The notes below the pieces were generated by a model. The model ran no database searches. It saw nothing but the letters and a program-made list of their open reading frames with translations, and was not told the origin of the DNA. 64,000 nucleotides of DNA from Algoriphagus kandeliae (GTDB taxonomy: Bacteria; Bacteroidota; Bacteroidia; Cytophagales; Cyclobacteriaceae). The first letter of the stretch is position 1. Each line of letters starts with the position of its first letter. The stretch is from NCBI RefSeq assembly GCF_004571135.1, contig NZ_SPSB01000005.1, positions 1-64,000 on the forward strand, given 5' to 3'. Below, in pieces: positions 1 through 9,796 of this stretch. Made by a program: the position numbers and the translations under genes.

Positions 1-1118
1 GCATTGGAATTGGACACATACACCGCCTCGGCCACATTGGCTTTGAAAATGTTGTTTACTATCCGGTTACCTGACTGTCCAAAAGCTCCATCATATTGGA
101 TCGAATAGGCTGAACCACTGCCATTTATCGCATTGATGCTGTTGTGGTAAAAATTCAAATGGGAATTGTAATACAAAAATACCGTACGGCGGTTACCCTT
201 GTTCTGAATCCAATTGTTGGCTACCAACCCCGGACTTTCTGCCGTCCCGTTACTGTAGGTAATCTCCAAACCTTCATCATTAGAACCCCTCAACCGATTC
301 CCAACCACTCTTAATGCATCTTCTACCTGATCTATCTTCATGGAATACGAACTGCTCCATGAGGTCCCACGCATAGTCACCGTATTCCCCTCGATTACCG
401 CTCCGGTCAGGTACTGCAAATAAACCCCGTAGGCAAAAGGACCCGCGATCTCGTTGTCCCGCAACTCAAAACCCGGTGAACGGCTACTACTGGAACCACC
501 TACATAATAAAGACCGTGATCACCCCCACTGATCCGGTTATTGATCAATCTTACATTGCTAGACAGACTCGGATTCAAGCGAACGTTACCCGCATTAAAA
601 TTTCTGGAATTCCAATCAGGAGCACTTAAAACACATTGTTCAACCAATAAATCATTCAATTCATTAATTGCCGAGATAGTCCATGAATATCCGTTTCCTT
701 GGGATTGTATAGTCAGGTTCCTGAAAATAAGATGACTGGAATTATCCAATCGAATCACGTAATTATCCGCTGTTCCAGTAGCAGCATATTGAATGACCAC
801 ATCCCCCGCATTACCAGATTCGCTTTGAAAAGTGATAGTATTAGTCTCCGACGCACCGGAAATAGCTCCGAGTAGAATCTGCTCAGTGTAAGTTCCTGCT
901 TGAACTTCAAAAGTGACCGGACCGGAAATTCCGTTGCTTGTCAAATCTGAGACAGCATCCGAAAATGTTGCATAATTCCCTGAAGCTCCAATCGTATACG
1001 AGCCAGAAAGTTGTTGAGCAAAGGCGACTGCAGTCGAAAAATAGAAAAATGAAAGAAGGAAAATTAATGATTTGAGCCTTCCAATTTTCTTTTGAGTGTT
1101 TGGTATACCTGTATCCAT
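1..1118 (-). CDS. Secreted right-handed beta-helix protein, 3' end cut by window edge
   Basis: The frame starts at ATG 1118 and stays open for 372 codons to the left edge, so the C-terminus is missing. The N-terminus has a basic stretch followed by a hydrophobic core ending in AVAFAQQ, a typical signal peptide (about residues 1-36). The mature part starts with SYTIGASGNYATFSDAVSDL, a motif common at the start of Bacteroidota surface proteins, followed by repeated short strands with N/G ladders (such as NNRISGGDHGLYYVGG and VNNIFKANVAEAVYVSN) typical of pectate-lyase-like parallel beta-helices. It is probably cell-surface or secreted; a T9SS sorting domain could lie in the missing part. The substrate cannot be told: it may be a polysaccharide lyase or an adhesin-like protein. 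Confidence 0.75.
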   Translation of the reverse strand, partial: MDTGIPNTQKKIGRLKSLIFLLSFFYFSTAVAFAQQLSGSYTIGASGNYATFSDAVSDLTSNGISGPVTFEVQAGTYTEQILLGAISGASETNTITFQSESGNAGDVVIQYAATGTADNYVIRLDNSSHLIFRNLTIQSQGNGYSWTISAINELNDLLVEQCVLSAPDWNSRNFNAGNVRLNPSLSSNVRLINNRISGGDHGLYYVGGSSSSRSPGFELRDNEIAGPFAYGVYLQYLTGAVIEGNTVTMRGTSWSSSYSMKIDQVEDALRVVGNRLRGSNDEGLEITYSNGTAESPGLVANNWIQNKGNRRTVFLYYNSHLNFYHNSINAINGSGSAYSIQYDGAFGQSGNRIVNNIFKANVAEAVYVSNSN

Positions 1119-1266
1119 TTGAACTAGATTTTTTTGCTTGGCATTTACAAGCTAAAAATCCCAAACTGTCTTAATAAAGGATATCAGGTATGTATCAGAT
1201 GATGTAAATATTGTAACAAGGTTAAAAAAATGCCTTTTTGAGTGTAATAAGGCAATAAAATCTCAC

Positions 1267-1839
1267 TTAATCCCAGGTCGGAAGTAAGTGCACAAGCCGG
1301 GTTAATTCCTCTTTGGAAAGATTCTCTGAACGAACTTTCACTAAGAATCTTTTGGCAAGAATAAATTCAAGATGGATTTGAGACATCTCTTTTAATTGCT
1401 TTTCTAATATCCTAAATCCTTGATGCTCGCGAATAAAAATTTCCTCCTTGGAAGTCACTGGATCAAAGTCTGATTTCAACTTTTCTAAGCTTTGCTTTAA
1501 AAAGATAATTCCACTTTCTCCGGCACCATCCATTATTTCAAGGGTAAAGAATTTATTATTCTCAATAACATGCTGATATATTGACTGTATGGAGCTTATT
1601 CCTATTTCTTCCTGAGAACCTATAACCAAATCCACTTGGCTGAATGAACCTATATTGATTGGTGCCTTTTTCTTTAACTCCTCCCCTGTCAAAGGAACTT
1701 TTTGAGATAAATCTTCTAGAGATTGATCATACTTTCCTATTTCTTGATCATTTTGAAAGGATTGAACTTTCAAATTGGGATTTTGACAAGAAAAGAGTAG
1801 AAAAAGCAAAAACAGAAATCCAGCAAACCAATGCCCCAC
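1267..1839 (-). CDS. Small lipoprotein of unknown function
   Basis: The 190-residue product starts at GTG 1839. A hydrophobic segment ends in LLFSCQNPN, a lipobox with the acylated Cys at about residue 18, so it is probably a lipoprotein of the inner or outer membrane. The rest is charged and rich in Glu, Lys and Ser with no motif I recognise; the C-terminal half (LEFILAKRFLVKVRSENL) looks like mixed alpha/beta structure. It lies between the beta-helix gene and the divergently transcribed hybrid two-component gene, with 148 bp on the left and 185 bp on the right, so it is probably transcribed alone. I assign no function. Confidence 0.6.
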   Translation of the reverse strand: MGHWFAGFLFLLFLLFSCQNPNLKVQSFQNDQEIGKYDQSLEDLSQKVPLTGEELKKKAPINIGSFSQVDLVIGSQEEIGISSIQSIYQHVIENNKFFTLEIMDGAGESGIIFLKQSLEKLKSDFDPVTSKEEIFIREHQGFRILEKQLKEMSQIHLEFILAKRFLVKVRSENLSKEELTRLVHLLPTWD

Positions 1840-2024
1840 AATAAGCCTATTTATTATTCAGACCAAAGCTAGAGGCAGGAAATAAAACAGGATGAAAGAA
1901 TTGTAACATTGAATAACAAACAGGTAACAGATTAGAAGTAAAAATTGGATTTTTACTAATTCCTAAATAAATCAGTAATAAAAAGCCTCATTTTCAAAAT
2001 CTTATTATCTTAAGGACTCTATAG

Positions 2025-5000
2025 TTGTCGAGAATTAAATTAATCGTGAATAAGCTTAAGGAATCACTTTTTTCAAGCTTTTTATTTTTAGCTTGTTTTT
2101 TAATTGGCACTGAATCAATTGCCCAAAATGATATTTCCTTTCGGCAATTGTCAGTCAATGATGGCCTTTCACAAAACAGTGCCATATCCATTACCCAAGA
2201 TCAGGATGGATTCCTTTGGATAGCTACTCAGGAAGGTCTAAATCGATATGATGGCCGAGAATTTATCCAATACCCCAAAAAATTCAATGATATTACCCAA
2301 CCCACTCAAGTCATTTTGGGAAAGGTATATTCGGATACCAAAAATCGAATTTGGATTATTCCAGATTCTACAGTTCCTGAAAAATTAGACCGAGATTCAA
2401 ATGAATTCATCCCAATTGAAGGAGTAAGTTCTGCAAATCATATTTTCGAGGACTCGGAAGGAAATATATGGATTGGCACCCTATCTGGGCAACTTTTTCA
2501 TTGGAATGAAAATTCCCAAAAAGCAGAACTAATATGGAATGATCCAACAAAAGAGATCAATCATATTGCTGAATATCAGGACCAGCTTCTTCTAACTTTC
2601 AAAGATGAGATTTCAATTTTTAATAAGGAGTCCCAATCAATTGAACCAGTAATAAGAGCTGGGGAAGAATCCTTTTTCTCAATAGCCTTACCCCTGAAAA
2701 ATGGTTCTATTTTATATGGAACTCTATCAAAAGGAATATGGATTATACTTGAATTAGGTGAGGAATCTATTCCCATTTCAGATTATTTAGATTTGGAATC
2801 CAACCCATTTGAAGACATCATGATCTTAGATATTTGGGAAGCTCAAAATGGTCTGGTTTGGATTGCGTCTTATGGTCAAGGCACTTTTTTAATTGATTTT
2901 GACAATCAACAAATTCAGAACTTCACCTATTCCAAACAAAACCCAAGATCCATCCACTATAATGATATTCTATGCCTCTACGAGGATTACACAGGTACAA
3001 TTTGGTTGGGCTCAGATGGAGCAGGCCTTAGCTTTTATGATCCTTTTCTAGAGAAATTCAACTTTTTCCATAATCAGCAGCTTCCTGAAGAAATTAATAT
3101 TGATGTAATCCGATCTATATATGTGGGGTCGGATGATAAAGTTTGGATTGGAACTTCTGGAAAAGGGTTAACCTCCTATGATCCAAAAACAGGAATTTGG
3201 AAAACATTTCATGCTACAGAAAATAATCCCAACACTATTCGGAATGATCGGGTAATGAGTTTGTTGGGAATTCAGGATAAACTTTGGATCGGCTATCAAG
3301 ATGGAGGCTTAAGCATTTTGAACACCAAATCCGGGATTTTCCGACACTATGATGATTCTTCTAAACCTTCCCTTCCAAGTAACACTATTTGGAAGATTCT
3401 AAATGATTCTAAAAATCGAGTTTGGCTTTGTACCCGAAATGACGGATTGATTCAATTTGACCCTGAAAAAGGAGTTGTAGAGCAGTTTATACACAAGGAA
3501 GGAGATCCAAGGAGCATTCCCGATAATAATATCCGAACTATTCTACAATCAGGTGAAGATGAATTTTGGATTGGTACTGAAAATCAAGGGATCGCCAAAT
3601 TCAATTTAAAAACCAAAACATTTGAACGATTCCAGCATAAAAAAGGTGAGGAAAATACGCTTAGTAATAACTCCATCAAATCCCTTTACCTAGCACCTGA
3701 CAACAAGCTATGGATAGGAACTAATGGCTCAGGGATCAATATCTTTGACATCAACTCTAGGAAATTTGACTACATAACCACTGAAAATGGCCTTCCAAAT
3801 GATGTAATCTATGCTATTCTCCCAGATGAAAATGGAAATTTATGGTTAAGCTCCAATAAAGGAATTTCCCAAATCCGAAGCTCAAATTCAGAATACCAAA
3901 TCACGAACTACACCAATTATGATGGTTTGGCAACAGAGTTCAATACAGGTGCATATTTCAAACATCCATCAGGAACCCTTTATTTTGGTAGTTTGGAAGG
4001 TTTGTATTGGTTTGATGCAGAAGATATTTCTTTTAATCCCATTCGGCCAAAAACTGCAATAACCCACATTCAAGTATTTGGCAATGAATTCCCATTGACA
4101 GAAAATCAAAATTTCAAGTATCACCAAAACACCCTGACTTTTTCAATTTCCAGCTTGGTTTTTTCCAGTCCCGAGAAAAACCAATTTGAATATTACTTAG
4201 AGGGCTATGATGAAGATTGGATAAATGGAGGAACCTTTAATATTGCTCGATACACAAATCTTCCTCCCGGGGATTATACCTTTTTTGCTCGATCCAGTAA
4301 TTATGATGGCATATGGACAGAAGATATTGTTCAATACAACTTTTCCATTTTACAGCCTTGGTATTGGACTTTGTTTGCAAAACTGATCTATATATTGCTT
4401 ACGATTTTTGGGATTTGGTGGTTTATCAATTACCTAAAATGGAAATGGCAAATGCAATATGAGCTTCAGCTAAAAGAAGCTGAATCACAACGATTGCATG
4501 AAATAGATCAGTTTAAGACCAATTTTTTCACCAATATATCCCACGAATTTAGGACACCATTGACCTTGATGATGGGTACAGTTCAGCGATTATTCCAAGA
4601 ATCCGAAAACCCTGTTTTCAAATCTCAATTGAATCTGATCAAGCACAATTCATCACGATTATTGAATTTGGTAGATCAATTATTGGAAGCTTCAAAAATC
4701 AAAACCGGAAGATTAAACCTCAAAATTCAAAAGGGTAATCTTGGTTTATTGCTTCAGACGGTTACCATGAATTTTTTCTATTCTGCTTCTGAAAAAGGAA
4801 TGAAGCTGAATAGCAAAATCCCGCTACTAAGTGAAATTTGGTTTGATGCGGACAAGGTTGAAAAAATTGTCGGAAACCTTCTTCAGAATGCCATCAAATA
4901 CGGTAAGCCCAAAACGGAAATTTTACTAGAAGCTGAACGAAGCGGAAATTATGTAACCCTTAAGGTCAATAATACTAGCTCTAGAAGGTACAGTCAAGAA

Positions 5001-6035
5001 GAAAAAGATCACCTTTTTGATAAATTTTTTAAAGCAGATAAGAACTCAGATGGATTTGGAATTGGTCTCCCTATGATCAAAGATTTGGTTGAATTGCATA
5101 AAGGAACCATTCAATTAAATTTAGAAAAGACAGAACTATTTGAAGTCGAAATAAGGCTACCTATTGACAAGTATTTCTTTTCACCTGAAGATGTATGGGA
5201 GAATAGTTCGGAGGAAAATTTAGAGGAATTATCCCCTACTCCTATTCAGGCCAATGAAAAATCACCGTTGATACTTATTGTAGAGGATAATGATGATTTG
5301 AGGAAGTTTTTGAAAGATAATTTGAAAGGCTATTTCAATCTCATTGAAGCCAAAAATGGAAAGGAGGGGCTGTATTTAGCATTGAAAAAGATTCCGGACC
5401 TTATTATTTCTGATGTAATGATGCCTGAAATGGATGGGATTGAATTGTGCCATTCTCTAAAAACCGATCAGAAAACTTCACATATTCCGATCATCCTCCT
5501 TACTGCAAAATCAGAAGAAGAACATATGTTAAAAGGGTTAAGAGAAGGAGCCGATGATTACATGATCAAGCCTTTTTCCATTCAGAAATTACTGGTTCGA
5601 ATTGAAAAGCTAATTGAACTTCGCAAAAATCTTCAAATACGTTACTCAGGAAAAACCGAGGTATCACCAAGCGAAATCGCTGTCACTTCCACTGATGAAG
5701 TATTTCTACAAAAAGTTCAGGAAATCGTCGATTCTGATTTATTGGATTCAAATTTTTCAGTGGATGATTTTAGCAAAAAACTTGGGATGAGTAGAATGCA
5801 GCTTCATAGAAAATTAACTGCTTTAACAGGACTCGCTACCTCAGCATTTATTCGGGATCAAAGACTACGTAAATCCTTACAAAAGTTAGAAAAGACCGAT
5901 GAAACGGTTGCTGAGATTGCTTATTCAGTTGGTTTCTCTTCTCCCTCCTATTTCATTAAATGCTTTAAAGAAACCTACCAGATGACACCATCTGAATACC
6001 AGGAAAGCAAACAAAAAAATAAGGGTGTCTCATAA
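2025..6035 (+). CDS. Hybrid two-component system regulator (Reg_prop/Y_Y_Y sensor, His kinase, receiver, AraC output)
   Basis: One-protein signalling system of 1336 residues. A signal peptide or anchor (about 8-33) is followed by a periplasmic beta-propeller built of many Reg_prop-type blades with recurring W-I-G motifs (about 40-690), a Y_Y_Y domain (about 690-775) and a transmembrane helix (about 782-803). The cytoplasmic part has HisKA with phosphoacceptor His840 in NISHEFRTPLTL, HATPase_c with N-box GNLLQNAIKYG and G-box GFGIGLP, a receiver with Asp1130 in ISDVMMPEMDG, and a C-terminal AraC-type HTH (about 1230-1330). Such proteins sense glycan fragments and activate utilisation loci. No susC/susD pair is adjacent, so the target is unknown. 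The longest frame begins at TTG 2025; GTG 2046 fits the signal peptide equally well. The last codons and stop lie inside a repeat element (6023-6159). Confidence 0.93.
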   Translation: MSRIKLIVNKLKESLFSSFLFLACFLIGTESIAQNDISFRQLSVNDGLSQNSAISITQDQDGFLWIATQEGLNRYDGREFIQYPKKFNDITQPTQVILGKVYSDTKNRIWIIPDSTVPEKLDRDSNEFIPIEGVSSANHIFEDSEGNIWIGTLSGQLFHWNENSQKAELIWNDPTKEINHIAEYQDQLLLTFKDEISIFNKESQSIEPVIRAGEESFFSIALPLKNGSILYGTLSKGIWIILELGEESIPISDYLDLESNPFEDIMILDIWEAQNGLVWIASYGQGTFLIDFDNQQIQNFTYSKQNPRSIHYNDILCLYEDYTGTIWLGSDGAGLSFYDPFLEKFNFFHNQQLPEEINIDVIRSIYVGSDDKVWIGTSGKGLTSYDPKTGIWKTFHATENNPNTIRNDRVMSLLGIQDKLWIGYQDGGLSILNTKSGIFRHYDDSSKPSLPSNTIWKILNDSKNRVWLCTRNDGLIQFDPEKGVVEQFIHKEGDPRSIPDNNIRTILQSGEDEFWIGTENQGIAKFNLKTKTFERFQHKKGEENTLSNNSIKSLYLAPDNKLWIGTNGSGINIFDINSRKFDYITTENGLPNDVIYAILPDENGNLWLSSNKGISQIRSSNSEYQITNYTNYDGLATEFNTGAYFKHPSGTLYFGSLEGLYWFDAEDISFNPIRPKTAITHIQVFGNEFPLTENQNFKYHQNTLTFSISSLVFSSPEKNQFEYYLEGYDEDWINGGTFNIARYTNLPPGDYTFFARSSNYDGIWTEDIVQYNFSILQPWYWTLFAKLIYILLTIFGIWWFINYLKWKWQMQYELQLKEAESQRLHEIDQFKTNFFTNISHEFRTPLTLMMGTVQRLFQESENPVFKSQLNLIKHNSSRLLNLVDQLLEASKIKTGRLNLKIQKGNLGLLLQTVTMNFFYSASEKGMKLNSKIPLLSEIWFDADKVEKIVGNLLQNAIKYGKPKTEILLEAERSGNYVTLKVNNTSSRRYSQEEKDHLFDKFFKADKNSDGFGIGLPMIKDLVELHKGTIQLNLEKTELFEVEIRLPIDKYFFSPEDVWENSSEENLEELSPTPIQANEKSPLILIVEDNDDLRKFLKDNLKGYFNLIEAKNGKEGLYLALKKIPDLIISDVMMPEMDGIELCHSLKTDQKTSHIPIILLTAKSEEEHMLKGLREGADDYMIKPFSIQKLLVRIEKLIELRKNLQIRYSGKTEVSPSEIAVTSTDEVFLQKVQEIVDSDLLDSNFSVDDFSKKLGMSRMQLHRKLTALTGLATSAFIRDQRLRKSLQKLEKTDETVAEIAYSVGFSSPSYFIKCFKETYQMTPSEYQESKQKNKGVS

Positions 6036-6159
6036 ATAACCTTTGTCATGCTAAGCGCCTACTTTGCCAGTAGGCAGAAAGTCGAAGTCTATTTTCAACT
6101 AGTTTAGCTTCGCTTCGACTCGGCTCAACGTGACAAAAAATAAGATTTGAGACAGCCCC
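6023..6159. repeat. MITE-like palindromic element between convergent genes
   Basis: Nested inverted repeat of about 137 bp. The outer ends are GGG-TGTCTCA (from 6023) and its complement TGAGACA-GCCC (to 6159). The inner arms begin TGTCATGCTAAGCG (6044) and end CGGCTCAACGTGACA (6135). A separate 6-bp hairpin GCCTAC/GTAGGC (6057-6075) interrupts the left inner arm. It contains the stop codon of the hybrid two-component gene and ends just before the rmlB stop. A related palindrome is at 22409-22477, also between convergent genes, so it may double as a bidirectional terminator. It has no coding capacity for a transposase. Confidence 0.6.
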
Positions 6160-6164
6160 ATTTA

Positions 6165-7217
6165 TTAAGACTCATAATGCTCCCGGTAATAATCCTGATA
6201 GGATCCCGAGGTGACATGGTCTAGCCAGTCTTGATTTTCGAGATACCAATCAATCGTCAAATCAATTCCTTCTTCAAACTGCAAACTTGGCTCCCAACCT
6301 AGTTCTTTTTGAATTTTGGTAGCATCAATGGCATAGCGAAGGTCATGTCCTGCTCTATCTTTTACAAAAGTGATCAATTGCTCAGAAGTCCCAGGTTCTC
6401 GGCCTAGTTTTTCATCCATTTTCTTACAAAGCAATCGGACAATATCAATATTTTTCCACTCGTTAAAGCCTCCGATATTATAGGTTTCTCCTGGCTCTCC
6501 CTTATGAAACACGGTATCAATAGCCCTTGCATGGTCTTTTACAAATAACCAATCCCTTACATTCTCCCCTTTTCCATAAACCGGAAGAGGCTTCATATTC
6601 TTGATATTATTGATGCAAAGCGGAATCAGTTTTTCAGGGAAATGATTCGGACCATAGTTATTAGAACAGTTAGAAATAACCGTCCTCATTTTGTAGGTAT
6701 TCGCATAAGCCCTTACAAAATGATCGGAAGCAGCTTTTGAAGCTGAATACGGAGACTGCGGGTCATAAGGAGTCGTTTCTATAAAGAATCCTCCATCATG
6801 CAATGAGCCATAAACCTCATCAGTAGAAACATGGTAGAAAAGATGTTGATCCAATTCACCATTCCAAGCCTTCTTCGCAGCATTTAGAAGATTCACCGTC
6901 CCAATCACATTGGTTTTTACAAATGCCAAAGGATCAGTAATCGAACGATCCACATGTGACTCAGCAGCTAAATGTATGACGTCAGTGATTTGATGATTAG
7001 AGAAAACTGAATCTAGGGCCTCAGCATCTTGAATATCTACTTTTTCGAACTTGTAATTTGCTGCCCCTTCTACTTCTTTTAGGTTCTCAAGATTACCTGC
7101 ATAAGTCAATGCATCCAAATTGACAATCAAATAGTCGGGATACTTTTCAACAAAAAGTTTGACTACGTGCGAACCGATAAACCCGGCCCCACCTGTTATC
7201 AATATTCTTTTTTTCAT
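6165..7217 (-). CDS. rmlB: dTDP-glucose 4,6-dehydratase
   Basis: The 350-residue product belongs to the extended SDR family and converts dTDP-glucose to dTDP-4-keto-6-deoxyglucose, an early step towards rhamnose and other deoxysugars for surface polysaccharides. Visible features are the NAD-binding GGAGFIG (residues 9-15), the catalytic S-T-D-E (131-134, with the Asp-Glu pair specific to this dehydratase) and Y157-x3-K161 in YSASK. The length is normal. It overlaps the upstream epimerase gene by 4 bp (7214-7217) and so is in an operon with it and the GT4 gene. The partners rmlA, rmlC and rmlD are not in the window. Confidence 0.95.
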   Translation of the reverse strand: MKKRILITGGAGFIGSHVVKLFVEKYPDYLIVNLDALTYAGNLENLKEVEGAANYKFEKVDIQDAEALDSVFSNHQITDVIHLAAESHVDRSITDPLAFVKTNVIGTVNLLNAAKKAWNGELDQHLFYHVSTDEVYGSLHDGGFFIETTPYDPQSPYSASKAASDHFVRAYANTYKMRTVISNCSNNYGPNHFPEKLIPLCINNIKNMKPLPVYGKGENVRDWLFVKDHARAIDTVFHKGEPGETYNIGGFNEWKNIDIVRLLCKKMDEKLGREPGTSEQLITFVKDRAGHDLRYAIDATKIQKELGWEPSLQFEEGIDLTIDWYLENQDWLDHVTSGSYQDYYREHYES

Positions 7218-8275
7218 TTAATATCTTTATTGTAATAGTCTAAATACCAGTCAGTAAAAGCTTTTACTCCTTCCTCTATTGGCGTATTTGGTTTATAGCC
7301 TGTATCCCGAATCAAATCTTCCACATCCGCATGCGAAGCGGGTACATCACCTGGTTGCAAAGGAAGCAAATCCATTTTCGCCTCCTTACCTAATCCCTTT
7401 TCAATGGCCTTAATATAATCCATCAGCAACACCGGAGCGGAATTACCGATGTTGTAAATTTTAAACGGAGCTCGGCTACTTCCAGGGTCAGGATTTTGAG
7501 GATCAAAATCAGGGTTTGGTTTTGCCGGTCTTTCTGCAACTTTCAAAATTCCCTCTACGATATCATCGATATAGGTGAAATCCCTTTTCATCTTTCCATA
7601 ATTGAAAACTTGAATTGGTTTTCCTTCAAGGATCGCTTCTGTAAATAAAAACAAGGCCATATCCGGTCTACCCCAAGGTCCATAAACCGTAAAGAATCTC
7701 AGACCTGTTGTGGGAATTCCAAAAAGATGGCTATAGGTATGAGCCATCAATTCATTTGACTTTTTCGAAGCTGCGTAAAGCGAAATGGGATGATCTACTG
7801 AATCAGAAGTTGAAAAAGGCATTTTCTCATTGGATCCGTAAACCGAACTAGAAGAGGCATACACCAGGTGCTTGACAGGATGGAATCGGCAACACTCCAA
7901 AATATTCAAAAAAGCTACAATGTTACTTTCGATATAAACTTCCGGATGAGAAAGTGAATATCGAACCCCAGCCTGAGCAGCTAAATGGATGACAACATCA
8001 AATTTTTCTTCCTCAAACAACTTCATCAAGGGATCTTTTTGGGCTAAATCCAAACGAATGAACCTAAAGTTGGGATGCTTTGATGAAGGTGCTAATTCTC
8101 CATATTGAATTTGATCCTGATCGACTCCCAAATGAGCCAATCTGGCAAATTTCAAATCCACATCATAATAATCATTGATCACGTCCAGACCAACCACCTC
8201 TTCTCCCTGCTCAATCAAGCGCTTAGAGACGTGGAAGCCTATAAAGCCGGCAGTACCGGTTACCAAATATTTCAT
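7214..8275 (-). CDS. NAD-dependent epimerase, UDP-glucuronate 4-epimerase (CapI) type
   Basis: Extended SDR enzyme of 353 residues. The nucleotide-binding motif is GTAGFIG (7-13) and the catalytic residues are S-S-S-V (142-145) with Y167-x3-K171 in YAASK. The N-terminal [18 protein letters not shown] and the glycine-rich [19 protein letters not shown] region match the UDP-glucuronate 4-epimerase/CapI group that makes UDP-galacturonate for capsule or LPS, rather than GalE. It is the middle gene of a three-gene polysaccharide operon, overlapping rmlB by 4 bp. Substrate specificity is inferred from family resemblance; a UDP-GlcNAc or UDP-glucose epimerase is less likely. Confidence 0.85.
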   Translation of the reverse strand: MKYLVTGTAGFIGFHVSKRLIEQGEEVVGLDVINDYYDVDLKFARLAHLGVDQDQIQYGELAPSSKHPNFRFIRLDLAQKDPLMKLFEEEKFDVVIHLAAQAGVRYSLSHPEVYIESNIVAFLNILECCRFHPVKHLVYASSSSVYGSNEKMPFSTSDSVDHPISLYAASKKSNELMAHTYSHLFGIPTTGLRFFTVYGPWGRPDMALFLFTEAILEGKPIQVFNYGKMKRDFTYIDDIVEGILKVAERPAKPNPDFDPQNPDPGSSRAPFKIYNIGNSAPVLLMDYIKAIEKGLGKEAKMDLLPLQPGDVPASHADVEDLIRDTGYKPNTPIEEGVKAFTDWYLDYYNKDIK

Positions 8276-8313
8276 AGAGGAAGGTAAAAAGATCTACTTG
8301 GGTCAAATATAAA

Positions 8314-9480
8314 CTATTCAGATTTTTTGGCCTCATCCAAAAGCCGCAGGTAATTGGAAAATATTTCCACCTGGATTTTTTCCCGACGATAATTTTCATG
8401 GATTTCCTCCAAAAGCCGATCTGCCATTTGGGCCATTTTATCCCTTTTGACGAAAGCAAATTCTAGCGCTTCTTTCAAAATCTCCACATTTCCAACTGGA
8501 AAGATCAAACCTGTTTTTTGTTGGGTGATGATATCCCGATTACCAATAATGTCAGAACAAATGATTGGGAGTTGCATCGCGCCTGCTTCAAGTAAAACAT
8601 TTGGAAAACCTTCACGATGAGAAGGATGAACCAATACATCCGCCAAAGCCATGTAATGTGCTACATGATCTGTCCAATCAATCTGCACGATTCGAGGGTG
8701 ATCATTGATTTGCTGAATGATCTCAGAATTCAAAGGGTTCAAATCCTGTTCAAAAGAACCTAAGAGTACTAGTTTAGAGCGGTTTGCAATTTTGGATCCC
8801 AAAAAAGCCTGCACCAATTCTTCTATTCCCTTATCCTTTACCAATCTTCCCACTGCCAAAATGATAAAATCATCTTCACCCGGCATGATTCGCATGGTAG
8901 CAGCCACCAAATGATTTTCTTTCAAGGCATTCCGGTTAAACTTTTCCAAGTCTACTCCATTGGAAGAGCCTTTACCGATCATTCTAACCTTTTCAGCAGG
9001 ACAAAATCCCTGCTCGAGAATGAAGTTTCTCAACCCTTCGGAATTGGGCCAAATTTCAGTCGCATTCGCATAGGTCCACTTTTCAGCATTTTCAAGTACA
9101 CCTTTTTTTGTCCCTTTTGCGGCCATGGCAGGCATTCCAGCCAAGGTATGAATCCGGATTTTTACCCCAGCTAAATTAGCAGCAATCATTCCTAACAATC
9201 CAGCCTTTGGTGTGTGTGTATGGACGATATCGGGTTGTTCTTTTTTGAAAAGCTTGTACAGTTTCCAAATACAAGCAGCATCCTGAATTGGTGTTATTTT
9301 TCGTGTAAAAGGAATTACCTGATGTGATACTCCTTCTGCCTTTTCAATTTTGGGAATTTCTTTGCCATCGGCACTTACCATCAGTACTTCCCACCCTTTT
9401 TTCTTCGCATAAGCCATTTGGCCTTGAAGGAGTAATTGTAAAGAAAGCGGAACAGTAGTGATTCGAATCAGTTTGGGCAT
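8314..9480 (-). CDS. Glycosyltransferase family 4, polysaccharide biosynthesis
   Basis: The product is 388 residues from ATG 9480; a TTG two codons upstream is less likely. It is a GT-B fold retaining glycosyltransferase: an N-terminal acceptor domain with VHTHTPKAGLLGMIAANLAG, and a C-terminal nucleotide-sugar domain with LAVGRLVKDKGIEELVQAF and the E-x7-E-type motif HREGFPNVLLEAGAMQLP. It is cytoplasmic, acting on lipid-linked oligosaccharide at the inner membrane face. It lies 38 bp upstream of the epimerase gene and is probably the first gene of the operon with the two nucleotide-sugar enzymes. Donor and acceptor cannot be told. Confidence 0.9.
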   Translation of the reverse strand: MPKLIRITTVPLSLQLLLQGQMAYAKKKGWEVLMVSADGKEIPKIEKAEGVSHQVIPFTRKITPIQDAACIWKLYKLFKKEQPDIVHTHTPKAGLLGMIAANLAGVKIRIHTLAGMPAMAAKGTKKGVLENAEKWTYANATEIWPNSEGLRNFILEQGFCPAEKVRMIGKGSSNGVDLEKFNRNALKENHLVAATMRIMPGEDDFIILAVGRLVKDKGIEELVQAFLGSKIANRSKLVLLGSFEQDLNPLNSEIIQQINDHPRIVQIDWTDHVAHYMALADVLVHPSHREGFPNVLLEAGAMQLPIICSDIIGNRDIITQQKTGLIFPVGNVEILKEALEFAFVKRDKMAQMADRLLEEIHENYRREKIQVEIFSNYLRLLDEAKKSE

Positions 9481-9510
9481 CAGCAAAAGATTAGTAAAAA
9501 TGCAAAAGTA

Positions 9511-9561
9511 AAAGATTCAATCCAGATTGTCCCTTTTAAAAGGGAATTGGATCGAATCTTT
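9511..9561 (-). terminator. Large compound inverted repeat, probable terminator of the XRE gene
   Basis: Arms of 13 bp with one mismatch (AAAGATTCAATCC at 9511-9523 and GGATCGAATCTTT at 9549-9561) enclose a perfect 16-bp palindrome (TCCCTTTTAAAAGGGA, 9530-9545). It lies between the stop of the XRE regulator (9590) and the start of the GT4 gene (9480), both on the minus strand. The T-run after the stem is imperfect. It could instead act in the GT4 leader. Confidence 0.5.
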
Positions 9562-9589
9562 CTACCAAGATCGGTATTTCGCAATAAAT

Positions 9590-9796
9590 TCAAGAAAAGT
9601 CGGAAGGCTCTAATTCGAAGATTTCCTCCACAGATATATCAAACACTTTGGCAATTTTTAATGCCAAAACCGTGGATGGGACATATTTCCCGGCCTCAAT
9701 GGAATTGATGGTTTGTCTGGAAACTTGCACTTTTTCAGCTAAATCCTGTTGGGTTAGATTATGCCGGGCTCGTTCTACTTTGATCGTATTTTTCAT
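9590..9796 (-). CDS. XRE-family transcriptional regulator
   Basis: A 68-residue single-domain Cro/CI-type helix-turn-helix protein: LTQQDLAEKVQVSRQTINSI covers helices 2 and 3, and the recognition helix SRQTINSIEAGKYVPS is intact. This compact YozG/PlcR-like type commonly sits beside small membrane proteins. Its start overlaps the stop of the upstream membrane protein gene by 4 bp (9793-9796), so it is co-translated and probably regulates its own operon. The promoter at 10700-10731 contains a small inverted repeat that could be its operator. Confidence 0.88.
   Translation of the reverse strand: MKNTIKVERARHNLTQQDLAEKVQVSRQTINSIEAGKYVPSTVLALKIAKVFDISVEEIFELEPSDFS

Noticed and set aside
541..735. 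Small plus-strand frame inside the beta-helix gene
   Set aside because: It is antisense to a long coding frame with clear repeat character.
907..1164. An 85-codon minus-strand frame at the beta-helix gene start
   Set aside because: It is a shadow of the true frame starting at 1118, which has a signal peptide and beta-helix repeats.
6023..6159. Insertion sequence remnant with transposase
   Set aside because: Only palindromic DNA is present; no transposase reading frame on either strand.
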